From Cordilura impudica (taxonomy: Eukaryota; Arthropoda; Insecta; Diptera; Scathophagidae), in NCBI GenBank assembly GCA_963682025.1, contig OY821519.1, positions 159,333,457-159,397,456 on the forward strand: 64,000 nt of DNA. The letters run 5' to 3'. The notes beneath the pieces are model-generated. The model was not told the origin of the DNA, made no database searches, and was given only the letters and a program-made list of their open reading frames with translations. Both the position numbers and the translations under genes were made by a program. Below are positions 43,686 through 55,043 of this stretch, piece after piece. How positions within the stretch are numbered: the stretch's first letter is position 1; each line of letters starts with the position of its first letter.

Positions 43686-44612
43686 ATGTTAGAAATGGAG
43701 CGACAAGAAGTGGTTCAGGAGCTTCATAAACAAGCACGCAGAAATTTCATTCGACGTAGAGTGGTACACAAGGGAATTGACGATCTTTGGCAAGCAGATC
43801 TTGTTGAAATGGGTGTTTATTCAAAATATAACAAAGGTTATAGATTTATTTTAACAGTTATAGATACATTTTCAAAGTTTGCTTGGGCTGTTCCCGTAAA
43901 ATCTAAAGGTAGTGAAGATATTACCAATGCTATGAAATCTATTTTTTCACTAAAGAGATTTCCAAAAAACTTGCAAACTGATAATGGTAAAGAGTTCTAT
44001 AATAAAATATTTCAAAACCTGATGAAAAAACATAATATCAACCACTATTCTACATATAGTATCATGAAAGCGTCTATTGTAGAACGATTTAATAGAACTC
44101 TAAAAGGAATGATGTGGAAAAAGTTTAGTCTACAAGGAAATTATCAATGGATACATATATGCAAGGATTTAATTAATCAATATAATAATAAAAAACATAG
44201 AACAATTGGAATGAAGCCAAATTCTGTTAACATAGAAAATGAAAGTTCTATATTAAAACAAGCCTATAATCATCCCAAAATATATAAATTTGGTAAACTA
44301 AAAGTTGGAGATCACGTTCGAATTAGCAAATATAAACATATTTTTGCAAAAGGATACACTCCAAACTGGACAACTGAAATTTTTAAAATTCGTACTTTAC
44401 AGAACACAAACCCCATTACTTATTTATTAGAAGACTATCAAAAGAATCCGATTGTTGGCGGATTCTATGAAAATGAACTATTGAAGACACATTATCCAAA
44501 TACATATTTGATTGAAAAAGTTATTAAAACTATGGGACAACAGATGTACGTTAAATGGTTGGGATTTTCCAATCAACATAATTCTTGGATCAACAAAGAT
44601 GAACTTCAATAA
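43686..44612 (+). CDS. INT: Retroviral-type integrase with chromodomain
   Basis: 308 codons, intact. RNase-H-fold core with the DDE triad: Asp in LWQADLVEMG (~37), Asp in NLQTDNGKEF (~99) and Glu in SIVERFNRTLKG (~135). An SH3-like segment (VGDHVRISKYKHIF, ~208) and a C-terminal chromodomain (YLIEKVIK.., VKWLGFSNQHNSWINKDE, ~275-308) follow. It should insert the element and create the 6-bp duplication. The last ~100 codons lie inside the right terminal repeat and are duplicated in the left one, so this part is kept homogeneous with its copy. Confidence 0.95.
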   Translation: MLEMERQEVVQELHKQARRNFIRRRVVHKGIDDLWQADLVEMGVYSKYNKGYRFILTVIDTFSKFAWAVPVKSKGSEDITNAMKSIFSLKRFPKNLQTDNGKEFYNKIFQNLMKKHNINHYSTYSIMKASIVERFNRTLKGMMWKKFSLQGNYQWIHICKDLINQYNNKKHRTIGMKPNSVNIENESSILKQAYNHPKIYKFGKLKVGDHVRISKYKHIFAKGYTPNWTTEIFKIRTLQNTNPITYLLEDYQKNPIVGGFYENELLKTHYPNTYLIEKVIKTMGQQMYVKWLGFSNQHNSWINKDELQ

Positions 44613-45145
44613 TATTATATATATATATATATACTTAAATATGAGATTTATTTTTTTATTACATTATAAAATTCTCCAAAAAAAATTAATAAATAAAATG
44701 AATATAAATAGTATTGTTTTGATTTGTTTTTTTAACGATTAAATTTTATATCAACTTAGTTGAGTAAGGTTAACAACAAGCTTTTGTATTCAAACAACTT
44801 AATTTGATGTTTTCATAAACTATTTTCACACCGTCGCTGAATCTGATTACATACACACAATTTCAAAAAAACTTATTGGTACATACCAACTGTTTCAAAC
44901 ACACAGTCATACATACATATCAATCAAATACCACAACAGAACTTTTAACAACAGAACATATCAACTGTTTCAAACACACATTCACACATACATATCAATC
45001 AAAACCACAACAGAACTTTTAACAACAGAACTTTTAACAAAACAGGGTTGATTTTCTTATCGTTGCTGTTAGTTTTCCCATACAAAATTAGTATAACATT
45101 TTTGCTCCCTGCTCTTGTTTCCAGAACTCTCTTCATCACACTACT
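44309..45145 (-). repeat. Polinton right terminal inverted repeat
   Basis: 837 bp, reverse complement of 28482-29307 apart from rare substitutions and short indels; ends ..CTTCATCACACTACT. It includes the integrase 3' end (44309-44612), a TA run and the internal ~77-bp duplication (marker GTTTCAAACACACA twice). Confidence 0.95.
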
Positions 45146-45151
45146 TACAGT
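45146..45151. repeat. Polinton target-site duplication, right copy
   Basis: TACAGT, identical to 28476-28481. Removing the element and one hexamer restores continuity of the host LINE's RNase H domain. Confidence 0.97.
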
Positions 45152-45410
45152 TCAATATTCTCGACGGAACTAATAGCAATTTACGAAGCCATATTATTTG
45201 TAAAAGAGAAAACGGATAAGTTTGCTCTGCTCAGATTCCCTAGCGTCTCTAGAATCGATTCGAAATGTTTCAAATAACGGTTACTATATATCAAATATCA
45301 GAAACATCCTAGTGAAAAAGTGTCCAGATATCATCTTAGTGTGGGTACCTGGCCATATTAATATAAAAGGAAATGAATTTGCAGAATTAAGTTGAAATAA
45401 AATCATTATT
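45152..45410 (+). pseudogene. I-like LINE ORF2, 3' part of RNase H (after Polinton)
   Basis: Continuation of the RNase H domain begun at 28389. SIFSTELIAIYEAILFVKEK carries the catalytic Glu, and after one stop VWVPGHINIKGNEFAE carries the conserved W.PGH..I.GNE block. It ends shortly after, at about 45397. The 3' tail of this LINE is not clearly seen; another LINE starts right after. Confidence 0.88.
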
Positions 45411-46345
45411 GGAAGCAATTGAAAAACGATATGATGATAGATTTAAGAAAATATATAATATACAAAAACTATGTGAAAAAGTGTAAGAAGTAAAAAACTT
45501 ATACGGAAATGTAAATGAAATGGAAAATAAAAATAAAGATATGTATAATGCAATTGAGAAAAATAATATGATAATGTGTAATGAAATAAAAAGAGCGGTC
45601 AAAGATACAAACGTCAAAACAGAAATGCCATACGCGAAAAAAATGTCAAATACCATAGTGATGGCCAGATGTTTCAAAAATTGTCCCCTTAATTATAAAA
45701 CCAAGAGAAAAGCAAAGTGAAGAAAATATAAAAGCGGAATTAAACAAAAAAGTGGATCCAATTAATTTTAAAATAAAAAAATGTTGAAAATAGAAAAAAT
45801 TGTACTTTGGTTATTCAAAGCGAAACTATTGAAGAACGAGATAAAATTAAGGAGGCAATACAAAATGAAATAAGTGAAAATTATGAAATAAAAGTTCAAA
45901 AAAAATCGATATGATACCTGAATAAGAATTAATTAACAGAAAAAAAAATTTTAAAAAAGAATTAGTAAAAATATATGAGAAAAAGATATAACGGAACAAT
46001 ATATAATGCAAAAATAGAAATTGGTAATGAGTCGTATCCAAAAGTCATAGCAGGTAAGATGCTTAATGTTGGATGGGATAGATGTAGAGTTTCCGATGGT
46101 ACAAATATAATAGTGTTTTAAATGTCAAGGGTATACTCATAAATCGTCGGAATGCAAAAATGAAGAAATATGTTACAAGTGCCATGGAAAACACAAGAGT
46201 AAAGATTGTTAAAAGGAAATAATAATGAAATGTGTTAACTGTATAAATGAAAATAGAAGACTTAAATTAGGACTTGATGACAACCATGCCACCAATAACC
46301 GGGAATGTCCGGTATATCAAAATAAACTTAGTGTAAGAAAGAGAA
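45411..46345 (+). pseudogene. Second LINE, ORF1 (CCHC gag-like), 5'-truncated and broken
   Basis: Starts in a coiled-coil-like Lys/Glu/Asn-rich region (45520-45720: MENKNKDMYNAIEKNN..). After several frame changes it gives VGWDRCRVSDGTNI and then three decayed zinc knuckles (VFKCQGYTHKSSECK, CYKCHGKHKSKDC and CVNC..HATNNRECPVYQ) at 46110-46320. The three-knuckle gag is typical of the Jockey/CR1/R1 group. Interrupted by stops; not functional. Confidence 0.75.
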
Positions 46346-46389
46346 CAGGTTTAACAACCTAACAATCAAAGCAAATACATGGAATATAT

Positions 46390-49300
46390 ATGGAAATTAT
46401 TGCCCATCTGACTAAGAAAATAGATGAAAAGGAGATAGAAATAAAACAATATGACCATTATATAACATTATCAAATTCATCTAAAACTGGCGGAGTAATT
46501 ATTTATTTCAAAAAGCAATGGAATTTAAATAAAATTAAAGACAATGTAAATGACTCAAATTATTGGATTAGTGCATATATGGCAAAATGTGTAAAAACTT
46601 CTTTTATAATAGTAATGGTATATACATAGATCACCAAGCAGTCATAAAGCGGAATTTAGAAGAAATATTACGATATTATAATAGCTGGAGATTTAAACAT
46701 AGATTGGTTTAAAGATTTTTATAAAAATAAATTGGAAAGTATACTAAATGATAATGGCTTAAAACAAATAATCAATGAATATACCAGAATAACACAAAAC
46801 TCAAAAACCTTAATAGACTATATTATAACAAATAATGAAAGGATTTCGGTGAAAAATAATACAAATAATAAAATAGCGGATCATGAATCCATAGACATTT
46901 TTATTCAATACAAAAATAGAAACCGGGAAACACAAACTAAAGAAATAGAAATTTTTAAATTCAATAAAAATAATTTTAATAATGAACTAAGTGCAATACT
47001 ACAATGTAATGAAATAAATGATTTGAATGGTTATGTCTACAATTTTGATACCTGTTTAGAAAATATAATAAAAAAAAATTAACTATTAAAAGAAAAATAA
47101 ATGAACAATAATAAATGGTTTTATAACGAACTCAGAATACTGAAAAGAGAGAAAGTTCTTAAATACCAGAAGGCAATTATTGAAAACAGCTTTGCGGCAT
47201 GGAATAGTTATAAATTAATAAGAAATACATATAAAGTTAAGATTGAAAACGAAAAAAATAATTATATAAACAATAAAATATCCAATACAAATAACCAGAA
47301 AGAAATGCGGAGCAAAATAAAAGAACTAGTTCCAAGAAAACCCCGAAATGTGATAAAATCTGTGATATTTCAGCAAATAGAGTTTAGAACAATTTTGTGG
47401 TTTCCTAGAATAACCGCGTATGTCATAAAATCAAAATGTTCAGGGGAGCCAAAAAACGTTATATTTGAAATTATGGGCTCGATATAAAGTTTTTAGAGCT
47501 TTTTATTTAACAGTCCTGTAGATATGTGCAATAAATACTTTATATAAAATTTTGAGACAAAAATCTTCAGAGGAATGGATCCTAGAGAAGGACGAAAAAC
47601 AATATGTACATATGTGTGCAGATAAAACAACTTATGTCGACAAACGTAGTTTTCTTTGAAAAAGAAAACTACCAATGCAACCACCTATGTAGACGTAAGT
47701 TGTTATTGCTTGAAAAATTGATTTTTTTGTTCGTCAACAAAAAGTTAACGGGACTTAGGATGAGAATATAACAACGTATCAAGAATAATAGTGACAAAAA
47801 ATAACAGAAATAAACACACAAGTTTTTACAACTGGTTATAAACTGAAAAATAATCCCAAATTATTTTTCATTTAGTTTCATTAATAACAACGTATGTCGC
47901 TATGTGTCGTTTTCTGAGAAAATAATTTGTCATCGATCAAACTTAGGTTGACATACGTCGATAGTGCTGCAAATTAATTTAATAAACATTTAAGTTACGT
48001 CGTTATTTAAAGAAAATGGTCAATATTTTTTTTTTTTTTTATTTAACACATGCAAAGAGCGTTAAAAATTAATATATTATTCCAGAAAACCACAGAATTT
48101 TGAAATATCCGAAAAATTTTATTATTTTGTAAATAGTATTAAGGAAATAAGGTACTCCATTGAAAATGTGCAATATAACAATAACATATCTGTGATAGAC
48201 TCAAAATTCAAATTTCGTGCAATATATTTACAAGAACTAAAAATTATATGTAAAAATATGAAAAACAAACCAGACTACAATAAAATATCAAACAAAATAA
48301 TCTTAGATAATTGGAACACAACAGGCAATATTATGCTCAATATTATAAATAAAGCAACTTATTTTTGGAGTTTTCCCTAACAACTGAAAGGAATCGATGA
48401 TTACACCAATAGAAAAAGTTAAAAATACTATCAAATGTGAGGAATACCGTAATTAACACATTAAAAACATGTGAAAAAATTATTGAAAAGATAGTTGAAA
48501 ATCAATTTGAGTACTATATGGAACAACACAAGTTACTGTCAAAGCATCAATCTGGTTTTAGAAAGAGATATTCATGAGAAACAGTGGTCAACTATGTTAT
48601 TAATAGATGGATATATAAGGTGAGGAATAATAAAGTATTGGCTATTTTCCTAGACTTTAAGAGAGCGTTCGAAACAATTGATAGAATTATCCTGCTGCAG
48701 AAACTCCATAAGTATGGTATTCATATTTAACTAACCGCAGACAAATTACAAAAGTTAATAATGTTGAATCTAATGCAATAGCGAATGATTTTGGAGTGTC
48801 CCAAGGCTCAATTTTAGGAGCTCTTTTATATATTATATACATTAATGATATGGAAAGAGTTTTAAACAAATGCGAAATTGTTCTATATGCAGACGGCACT
48901 CTGATTTTTACAGAAGCAGCAACTGAAGAAATGTGTCATGAAAATTTAACAACGGATATGTCTAATATCAATAATTGGATAAAAATTAATAAACTAAAAT
49001 TAAACGAAAGTAAAACGAAAATAATAGAAATAAATATGAACACTAACATAACATTTAAAATAGTGTTCTAATAGAAAAAGTTAACAACATTAAATATCTG
49101 GGTTTCTTAATAGACAAAGACTTAAATTTCAAGGAACATTTTGGATATATAAGTAAAAAATAGGTAAAAAAAATCGGATTTTTCAAACGAATAAGAAATA
49201 AACTATCAATTACAACTGCAATAAAAATATATAATACAATAATTAAACCCCATTTTGAATATGGATCAACTGTTTTTAAACATGTTGTTCACAGCGGCAA

Positions 49301-49756
49301 ATAACAAGACTACAAAACCTACAAAATAAGGCGATAAGTACAATTTTGAAATGTAATCGATTTACCTCTATAAATCTTATGTTAGACATTCTGAAATGGC
49401 TGAATATACAACAAAGATTAGAACTAAATACAATAAATTTCATACAGAAAATGAAGAATGGAGATGCATCCGAATATTTGATCGAACAAATAAGGTATGT
49501 TGGTGATGTTCAACCGTACAGCCTGAGGAATGCAACGGATTTCAGGCTTCAACAAGCAGATACTAATGATATGCAAAAATCACTATATTATAAAGGATTA
49601 AGACTTTACAATATGATGCCAAATAGTATTAAAAATATTTTAAATGCAAATATTTTTAGAAGAAAACTTGTATTTTTTATAAGAAATATTAATATAAACC
49701 CGAGCTTATACACATATGGTCAAAATAATAAGTGCAGCCTGAAATATTTTATTTAA
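46390..49756 (+). pseudogene. Second LINE, ORF2 (endonuclease + reverse transcriptase), broken
   Basis: Endonuclease end: IIAGDLNIDWFKDFYKNKLE (46678), NSKTLIDYIITN and KIADHESIDIF (46870). RT: QSGFRKRYS (48547), AIFLDFKRAFETIDRIILLQ (48640), SQGSILGALLYIIYINDME (48798) and LYADGT (48882), where the catalytic YADD motif reads YADG. The long C-terminal region NFIQKMKNGDASEYL..SLYYKGLRLYN (49346-49756) is usual for Jockey/CR1-type LINEs, and no RNase H follows. Stops and a 0.7-kb insertion (about 47.39-48.10 kb) break it. An A-rich tail follows to about 49870. Confidence 0.85.
47393..48097. mobile_element. ~0.7-kb MITE-like insertion within the second LINE
   Basis: The LINE frame stops near 47370 and resumes near 48095. 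The edges carry inverted AATTTTGTGGTTTCCTAGAA and (reversed right) AATTCTGTGGTTTTCTGGAA. No coding content; several copies of a GTATGTCG-type motif inside. Target duplication not resolved. Confidence 0.55.
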
Positions 49757-49873
49757 AGGCTCGTAGCCGAAAATTTATTTAAATTTAAGGAAAAAACAAA
49801 TACTATTTCGTTTTTTTATAAAATTAGATATAAAATAAATACTAAAACAATAACAAAAAACAAAAAATAAATT

Positions 49874-51139
49874 CAGTGGTATTCAAAAAGTAAGTAATTA
49901 ATCAAAAAACATTGGACAAAAAAAAACATTGGACAAAATAATAAGTACATTTAGTTAAAATAAGCAAAACAGTAAAAAATTTCAAGTTTTTTCTGCTAAA
50001 TTGAGTGATTTTAGCTGAACTTCGTTAAAAGCCAGTATATCCGCCATTATTTTCAATTATTTTGTTGACTCTTTTTGGCATGCTGGCAATAGGCTTCCTG
50101 AGGTCTCTACTGGTATTTCATACCAAGTTTTTTGAACAAAATTCCATAACTATCCTTATTTTTAAAAACCTCCTTTCCAATTCTTTGTTTTACCTCTCCC
50201 CAAAGATTTTCAATGGGGTTTAAGTCCAGAGATTGACTTGGCCAGTCTTGGATCCAATCCTTTACCAACTTAGAAATGTGCTTTGGATCGTTATACTGCT
50301 GGAATGTCCATCTATGAGGCATACTTTCCTCAGCATAGGGCAACATCGTATTTTCCAAGATATCTCTGTATTGGTCATAGTGTCGGTAATTAGATGTATC
50401 GGACCGACACCATACCACGAGAAACAACCCCAGGCCATAATATTGCCGCCCCCGTGCTTGACCGTCTTCTTTGTAAAGCGAACATGGAATTCCTTACCCT
50501 TAGGGCGTCGAACATTCCGGGCACAGTCGTTTCCAAATAAATTAATTTTTGATTCATCACTCCACAAAATGTTTCGCCATTTTTTCACCGTCTGCTTCAG
50601 ATCAATTGGAATGACTTTTTGCAAATGCCAACCTAGTCTTTAGATTTTTTTGTCTTAGCAAAGGGACTCTTCTGGCTATCCGTCCTGGTAAATTAGCTTC
50701 TTGTAGTCTACGACGAACCGTTCGTGATGAAATTACATTTCCAATATCTGCTGAAATCGATCTTGAAGACACAAATGGGTCCATCTTCGCAAGAGTTACA
50801 ATACGGATATCTGTTTTTTAAGTTTTTTTTTTGGGTCTTCCGCGAGTTCCGACAGGATTTTTAGGCTTTAAAGCATTTTGTACAAAAAATAGGGACCGAT
50901 TCATAGTTTTTACTACAGAACGAAGACTTTGGCCACTTTCTCTTAGTCTTGAAACAATTCTTCTCTCCAGAACAATAACAATAACTTTTTCGACCCAACG
51001 CTGATTTTTTTTTTACTATATATTTCGTTATGAATAAAGATAAACAACAGTAAAATAACTAGCCTTTCCAAAAAACTAGGGCAGACTGCGAAAATATTAA
51101 AGAATTCAGCAATGTATTTATTATTTTGACCAAGTACTG
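49874..51139 (-). mobile_element. Tc1-like transposon relic
   Basis: The decayed Tc1 transposase on the minus strand is enclosed by related ends. The reverse of the right end, CAGTACTTGGTCAAAATAAT, matches a left-end motif TTGGACAAAATAATAAGTAC (49929-49948), and the left edge starts CAGTGG at 49874. The left end carries a 16-bp direct duplication (AAAAAACATTGGACAA at 49905 and 49921). TA flanks are not clear, so the ends are approximate. Confidence 0.6.
50025..51005 (-). pseudogene. Tc1-type transposase (DD34E), multiply frameshifted
   Basis: Minus strand, N to C. First helix-turn-helix ERRIVSRLRESGQSLRSVVK (50900-50970), then the hook KNPVGTRGRPKKK (50830) and second DNA-binding domain SADIGNVISSRTVRRRLQEA (50700s). 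Catalytic blocks follow: ILWSDESKINLFGNDC (first Asp), FQQYNDPKHISK (second) and LDLNPIENLWGEVKQRI (Glu). It ends MPKRVNKIIENNGGYTGF at TAA 50025-50027. All three catalytic residues remain, but at least three frameshifts and a stop split the gene. Complete in content, dead in function. Confidence 0.88.
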
Positions 51140-51732
51140 AAATCACACCTCCATAAAACTAACACATAATGAAAACAACGGGGAAGCCCCAGTTTTGTTT
51201 TTGCTTTTAAAGACATTGCCATATTAAAGTTATTTAAATAAAAAAGAATTGCCACGTTTACTTTCCGTTGAAGTAACTAAAATTAAACAAAGAAAAAATA
51301 AGCAGGTGTACTAATTTATTAAATGAAAATACTACTTAAAATTAACTAAATTATTCCAAAACCATAATTCATACAGCTTATGCTGCAACAGAGCTTATTC
51401 CGTGGTTCGTACCAGGGATGAGTAATCTCTAGCATATGCGGACCTATGCAGGGGTGGATTTATATCTAATTCTTAATTCTTCATTAACAGTATTCCAAAA
51501 CTTTGAACCTTTATTTCCCTTCAACAGATAACATAACTTTGATAACTAAATTCCTTAAAATTTCAAATCTTTATAACGAAATATAAAATTTAAATATTCT
51601 TATATATGTATATGTAAATATCTCTCTGTAGATATACAAATAATTTAAGGTATTGCTAATAATGTATTTTGAGCTGAAGGCCTCAGCTGCTATTGCTCAT
51701 AAACAACAATTATTGGTAACAATTTGTAATTA
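51140..51732. other. Intergenic, no gene seen
   Basis: AT-rich DNA with no supported ORF; a (TA)-rich patch near 51600. Confidence 0.5.
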
Positions 51733-51735
51733 TAA

Positions 51736-52010
51736 TGCCTGGTTCTCACTATGTCATTTTCAATGTCAGTTGTTGTCAATTATTGTCAGTTGTATGAAAA
51801 TGGGCTGTAATATCTTGCCATTTGCAACCCCTGGCAACATTTGACATCTAAAATGAAATTGCCAACATGTTGATAGTTTATTTTTGTTTAACAGCCGGAT
51901 TTTGTGTTAGTTTATAAGATGCGTTGCAAACGTAATTAAAAGAAAATTACGAGATGTCAGCTGAGGCAACTTTTTGTTGTCAGTTTATATGACATTGTGA
52001 AAACCAGGCA
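51736..52010. mobile_element. 275-bp MITE with TAA duplication
   Basis: Ends TGCCTGGTTCTCACTATGTC and (reversed right) TGCCTGGTTTTCACAATGTC, flanked by TAA at 51733-51735 and 52011-52013. Internal TGTCAGTTGTTGTCA-type repeats. PIF/Harbinger-like by duplication length. The 63-codon ORF at its left edge is not real. Confidence 0.85.
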
Positions 52011-52574
52011 TAAATTCAATAAATAAAATATAAAAAAATATGTTAGTTTATAAGTAATATCATGCTGCATCAAATAAGCTGATCAATGTGGAAATATAGT
52101 TTTTTATACCCTCCACACCTCAGTGACAGAGGGTATATATAGGTTTGTCATTCCGCTTGTAACGCATCGAAAAACTAATTTCCGGTCCCATAACGTATAT
52201 ATATTCTTGATCCCTATCACAGCTCGAGTCGATGTAGCGATGTCCGTCTATCCGTCTGTCTGTTGAAATCACGCTCATTCACAAAAAAAAACCATTTAAC
52301 TGGGTAAGGTTATAATAATATCATTTGCCATAATTCCCAGCAGGTTGGAATTGATACGAGCAAAAATATGAAGTTACCCCTAAAAAAAAAACATATAAAC
52401 CAGTGTGTTTGTAATATTTTAGTGGTTGACCATAATAGTTGTACAACAACATTCACAGTTCAAAAAAGCCACAAAAAATGATGCAATCACACCAACAAAC
52501 ACAACTACCATGAGCTATGTAGTAGTATTACCACATATTTTTTTTATCGTTATCACGTTATAATTAAAAAAAAT

Positions 52575-53060
52575 CGGCAATATGAAAGAACAAATGAAAA
52601 CGAAAAATGGAAAATGAATAATGAAAAATGGAAAATGAAAAATGGAAAATAAAAAATGGAAAATAAAAAATGAAAAATGGAAAATAGAATATGAAAAATG
52701 AAGAATGGAGAATGGAAAATGGAAAATGAAAAACGGAAAATGGAAAATGGAAAAAAGAAAATGAAAAATGGAGAATGGAGAATGGAAAATGAAAAACGGA
52801 AAATGGAAAATGAAAAACGGAAAATGGAAAATGAAGAACGGAAAATGTAAAATGGAAAACGAAATATGGAGAATGGAAAATGAGAAATGAAAAATGGAAA
52901 ATGAAAAATGGAAAATAGAAAATGAAAAATGGAGAATGGAAAATGAAAAATGAAAAATTAAAAATTAGATATTAGAAATTAAAAATTTGAAATTAAAAAA
53001 TAAAATTAAAAATTAATAATTAAAATGAAAAATTTAAATTAAAAAATCAAAAAAATTTAA
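52575..53060. repeat. Satellite array, A-rich strand (ATGGAAAATGAAAA-type unit)
   Basis: Imperfect tandem ~7/14-bp units AATGGAAAATGAAAA over about 480 bp, decaying to AAAATTAAAAATT at the inner side. No coding meaning. Confidence 0.95.
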
Positions 53061-53074
53061 AAATTAAAAATAAC

Positions 53075-53450
53075 TTTCCTTTTCCATTTTTCATTTTTAA
53101 ATTTTTTTTTTAACTTTCCGTTTTAAATTTTTCATTTTCCGTTCTCCCTTTTTTTTAATTTTCATTTTTCATTTTCCAGTTTTAATTTTTAATTTTCCAT
53201 TTTTCAATCTTCATTTTTCATTTTTAATTTTCATTTTTAATATTTCATTTTTCATTGTTCATTTTCCTTTTTCCATTTTTCATTTTGAATTTTCCATTTT
53301 TCAATTTTCATTTTTAATATTTCATTTTTCATTTTCCATTTTTCATTTTCCATCTTTCATTTTCCATTTTTCATTTTTTAATGTTCAGTTTTCATTTTTC
53401 ATTTTTTATTTTCCAGTTTTCATTTTCCATTTTTAATTTTTCCATTTTTC

Positions 53451-53482
<32 letters not shown>

Positions 53483-53965
53483 TTCATTTTCCATTTTCGA
53501 TTTTCATTTGCCCTTTTTCGTTTTTCATTTTCCATTCTCCATTTTTCATTTTCCATTTTCTGTTTTTCATTTTTCATTTTCCATTTTTCATTTTCTATTT
53601 TCCATTTTTCAATTTTCAGTTTTCATTTTCATTTTTCTTTTTCAATTTTTTATTTTCCAGTTTTTATTTTCCAGTTTTCATTTTCCATTTATCATGTTTC
53701 ATTTTCCATTTATCATGTTTCATTTTCCATTTATCATGTTTCAGTTTCCTTTCTCCATTTATCATTTTTCATTAAAATTTTCCATTTTTCATTTCCCATT
53801 CTCCATTTTCCATTCTTAATTTTACATTTTCTATTTTCCATTTTCCATTTTACATTTTCCATTCTCCATTTTCCGTTTTTCATTTTCCATTTTTCATTTT
53901 CCATTTTCCATTTCCCATTTTTCATTTTCCATTTTCCATTTTTCGTTTTCATTTTTTCTTTCATA
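53075..53965. repeat. Satellite array, T-rich strand (inverted relative to previous)
   Basis: Units TTTTCCATTTTTCATTTTCC over nearly 900 bp, the complement of the 52.6-kb array. It produces spurious Phe/His/Ser-rich ORFs of up to 206 codons. Confidence 0.95.
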
Positions 53966-54345
53966 TTGGCGATTTTTTATTATATATGGCAATACTACTA
54001 ACATAGCTCATGTTTGTTGGTATGATTGCATGATTTTTTAGTGGCTTTTTTGAACTGTGAATGTTGTTGTACAAATATTACGTTCAACCACTAAAATATT
54101 ACAACAAACACACTGGGTTTAATGTTTTTTTTTTTGTAGAGGTATCTATATATGTAAATGTAAAAAAAAATGTAAATGCGTGAATTCAACACAGACGGAC
54201 ATCGCTATATCGACTCGAGCTGTGATAAGGATCAAGAATATATATACATACTTTATGGGGCCGGAAATTAGTTTTTCGATGCATTACTAACGGAATGACA
54301 AACCTATATATACCCTCTGCCGCAGAGGTGTGGAAGGTATAAAAA

Positions 54346-54745
54346 TGGAAAATGAAAAATGGAAAATGAAAAATGGAGAATGGAAAATGGAAAATAGAAA
54401 ATAAAAATGGAAAATGGAAAATGAAAACTGAAAAATGGAAAATGAAAAATGGAAAATAGAAAATGAAAAATGGAGAATGAAAAATGAAAAATGGAAACTG
54501 AAAACTGAAAATGGAACATGGAAAATGAAAAATGGAAAATGAAAAATGGAAAATGTAAAATGGACAATGAAAAATTAAAAAAAAGTTAAAAATTAAAAAC
54601 TAAAAATTAAAAATGAAAATTGAAAAATTAAAAATGAAAATTGAAAAATTAAAAATAAAAAATTAAAAATTGAAAATTAAAATTAAAAATTAAAAATTAA
54701 TCATTAAAAATTAAAAATTAAGAATTAAATATTAAAAGGTTTAAT
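54346..54745. repeat. Third satellite array, A-rich strand
   Basis: The same unit resumes directly after the GGTATAAAAATGGAAAATG junction of the foldback and decays to AAAATTAAAAATT. Confidence 0.95.
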
Positions 54746-55043
54746 TTCTATAGTTAGTTTCTTACCTGTTATTATTATGTAGTTCTTTTTTTGTATTAAA
54801 TGTATCCTTAAATTAACATATTACTAGCTTATTCAGATAAAAATATTTTAAAATTAGCTTATTTTAAATATTAATAATTTTTAGCCAAGAATCATTTGCA
54901 TTTTTTTTTTTAATTATCATATAACTTCTAAGGTCTCAAAATATTCTAAGAGGGATCAAACTTTTGGTATTATAACGCTGGCTGTGTTATATAATGAGTT
55001 TCGTTAGTGTTCTATGAAGGACTTAGGGAACTTATAGGATTTA

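Larger units (their letters stand above)
28482..45145. mobile_element. Complete Polinton/Maverick element, 16,664 bp
   Basis: Virus-like self-synthesising DNA transposon with terminal inverted repeats (826 and 837 bp) beginning AGTAGTGTGATGAAGAGAG, and a TACAGT duplication. It encodes protein-primed DNA polymerase B, integrase with chromodomain, packaging ATPase, adenovirus-type cysteine protease, double-jelly-roll major capsid, minor capsid and a PLA2-type protein: replication, integration and virion-assembly modules together. The minus strand carries polymerase, two paralogous small proteins, protease and PLA2; the plus strand the rest. It is inserted in the RNase H domain of an I-like LINE. 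Five genes carry a single frameshift or stop, so the copy is disabled but young. By its gene set it belongs with insect Polintons. Confidence 0.97.
52110..54345. repeat. Giant imperfect inverted repeat (foldback) with mini-me ends
   Basis: The left outer segment (mini-me tail in reverse: ATACCCTCCAC, GGTTTGTCATTCCGC, GATGTCCGTCTATCCG) pairs with the right outer segment (54190-54345). A second unique segment (52410-52550: TTTTAGTGGTTGACC.., AGTTCAAAAAAGCCAC) pairs with 53985-54115. A third (52565-52620: CAATATGAAAGAAC..) pairs with 53930-53975. Between lie the two opposed satellite arrays. The whole is therefore one symmetrical 2.2-kb structure. Confidence 0.88.

Noticed and set aside
44512..44742. 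76-codon ORF at the integrase 3' end
   Set aside because: Shifted frame over the chromodomain coding sequence and the terminal repeat.
49871..51003. First guess for Tc1 ends using CAGCGTTGGGTCG at 51003
   Set aside because: Transposase coding continues past 51003, so the right end must lie further out; 51139 fits better.
53381..54001. 206-codon Phe/His/Ser-rich plus-strand ORF and its relatives (53508-53819, 53734-53964, 54304-54567)
   Set aside because: Pure translation of the short satellite; no start context, domains or independent support.
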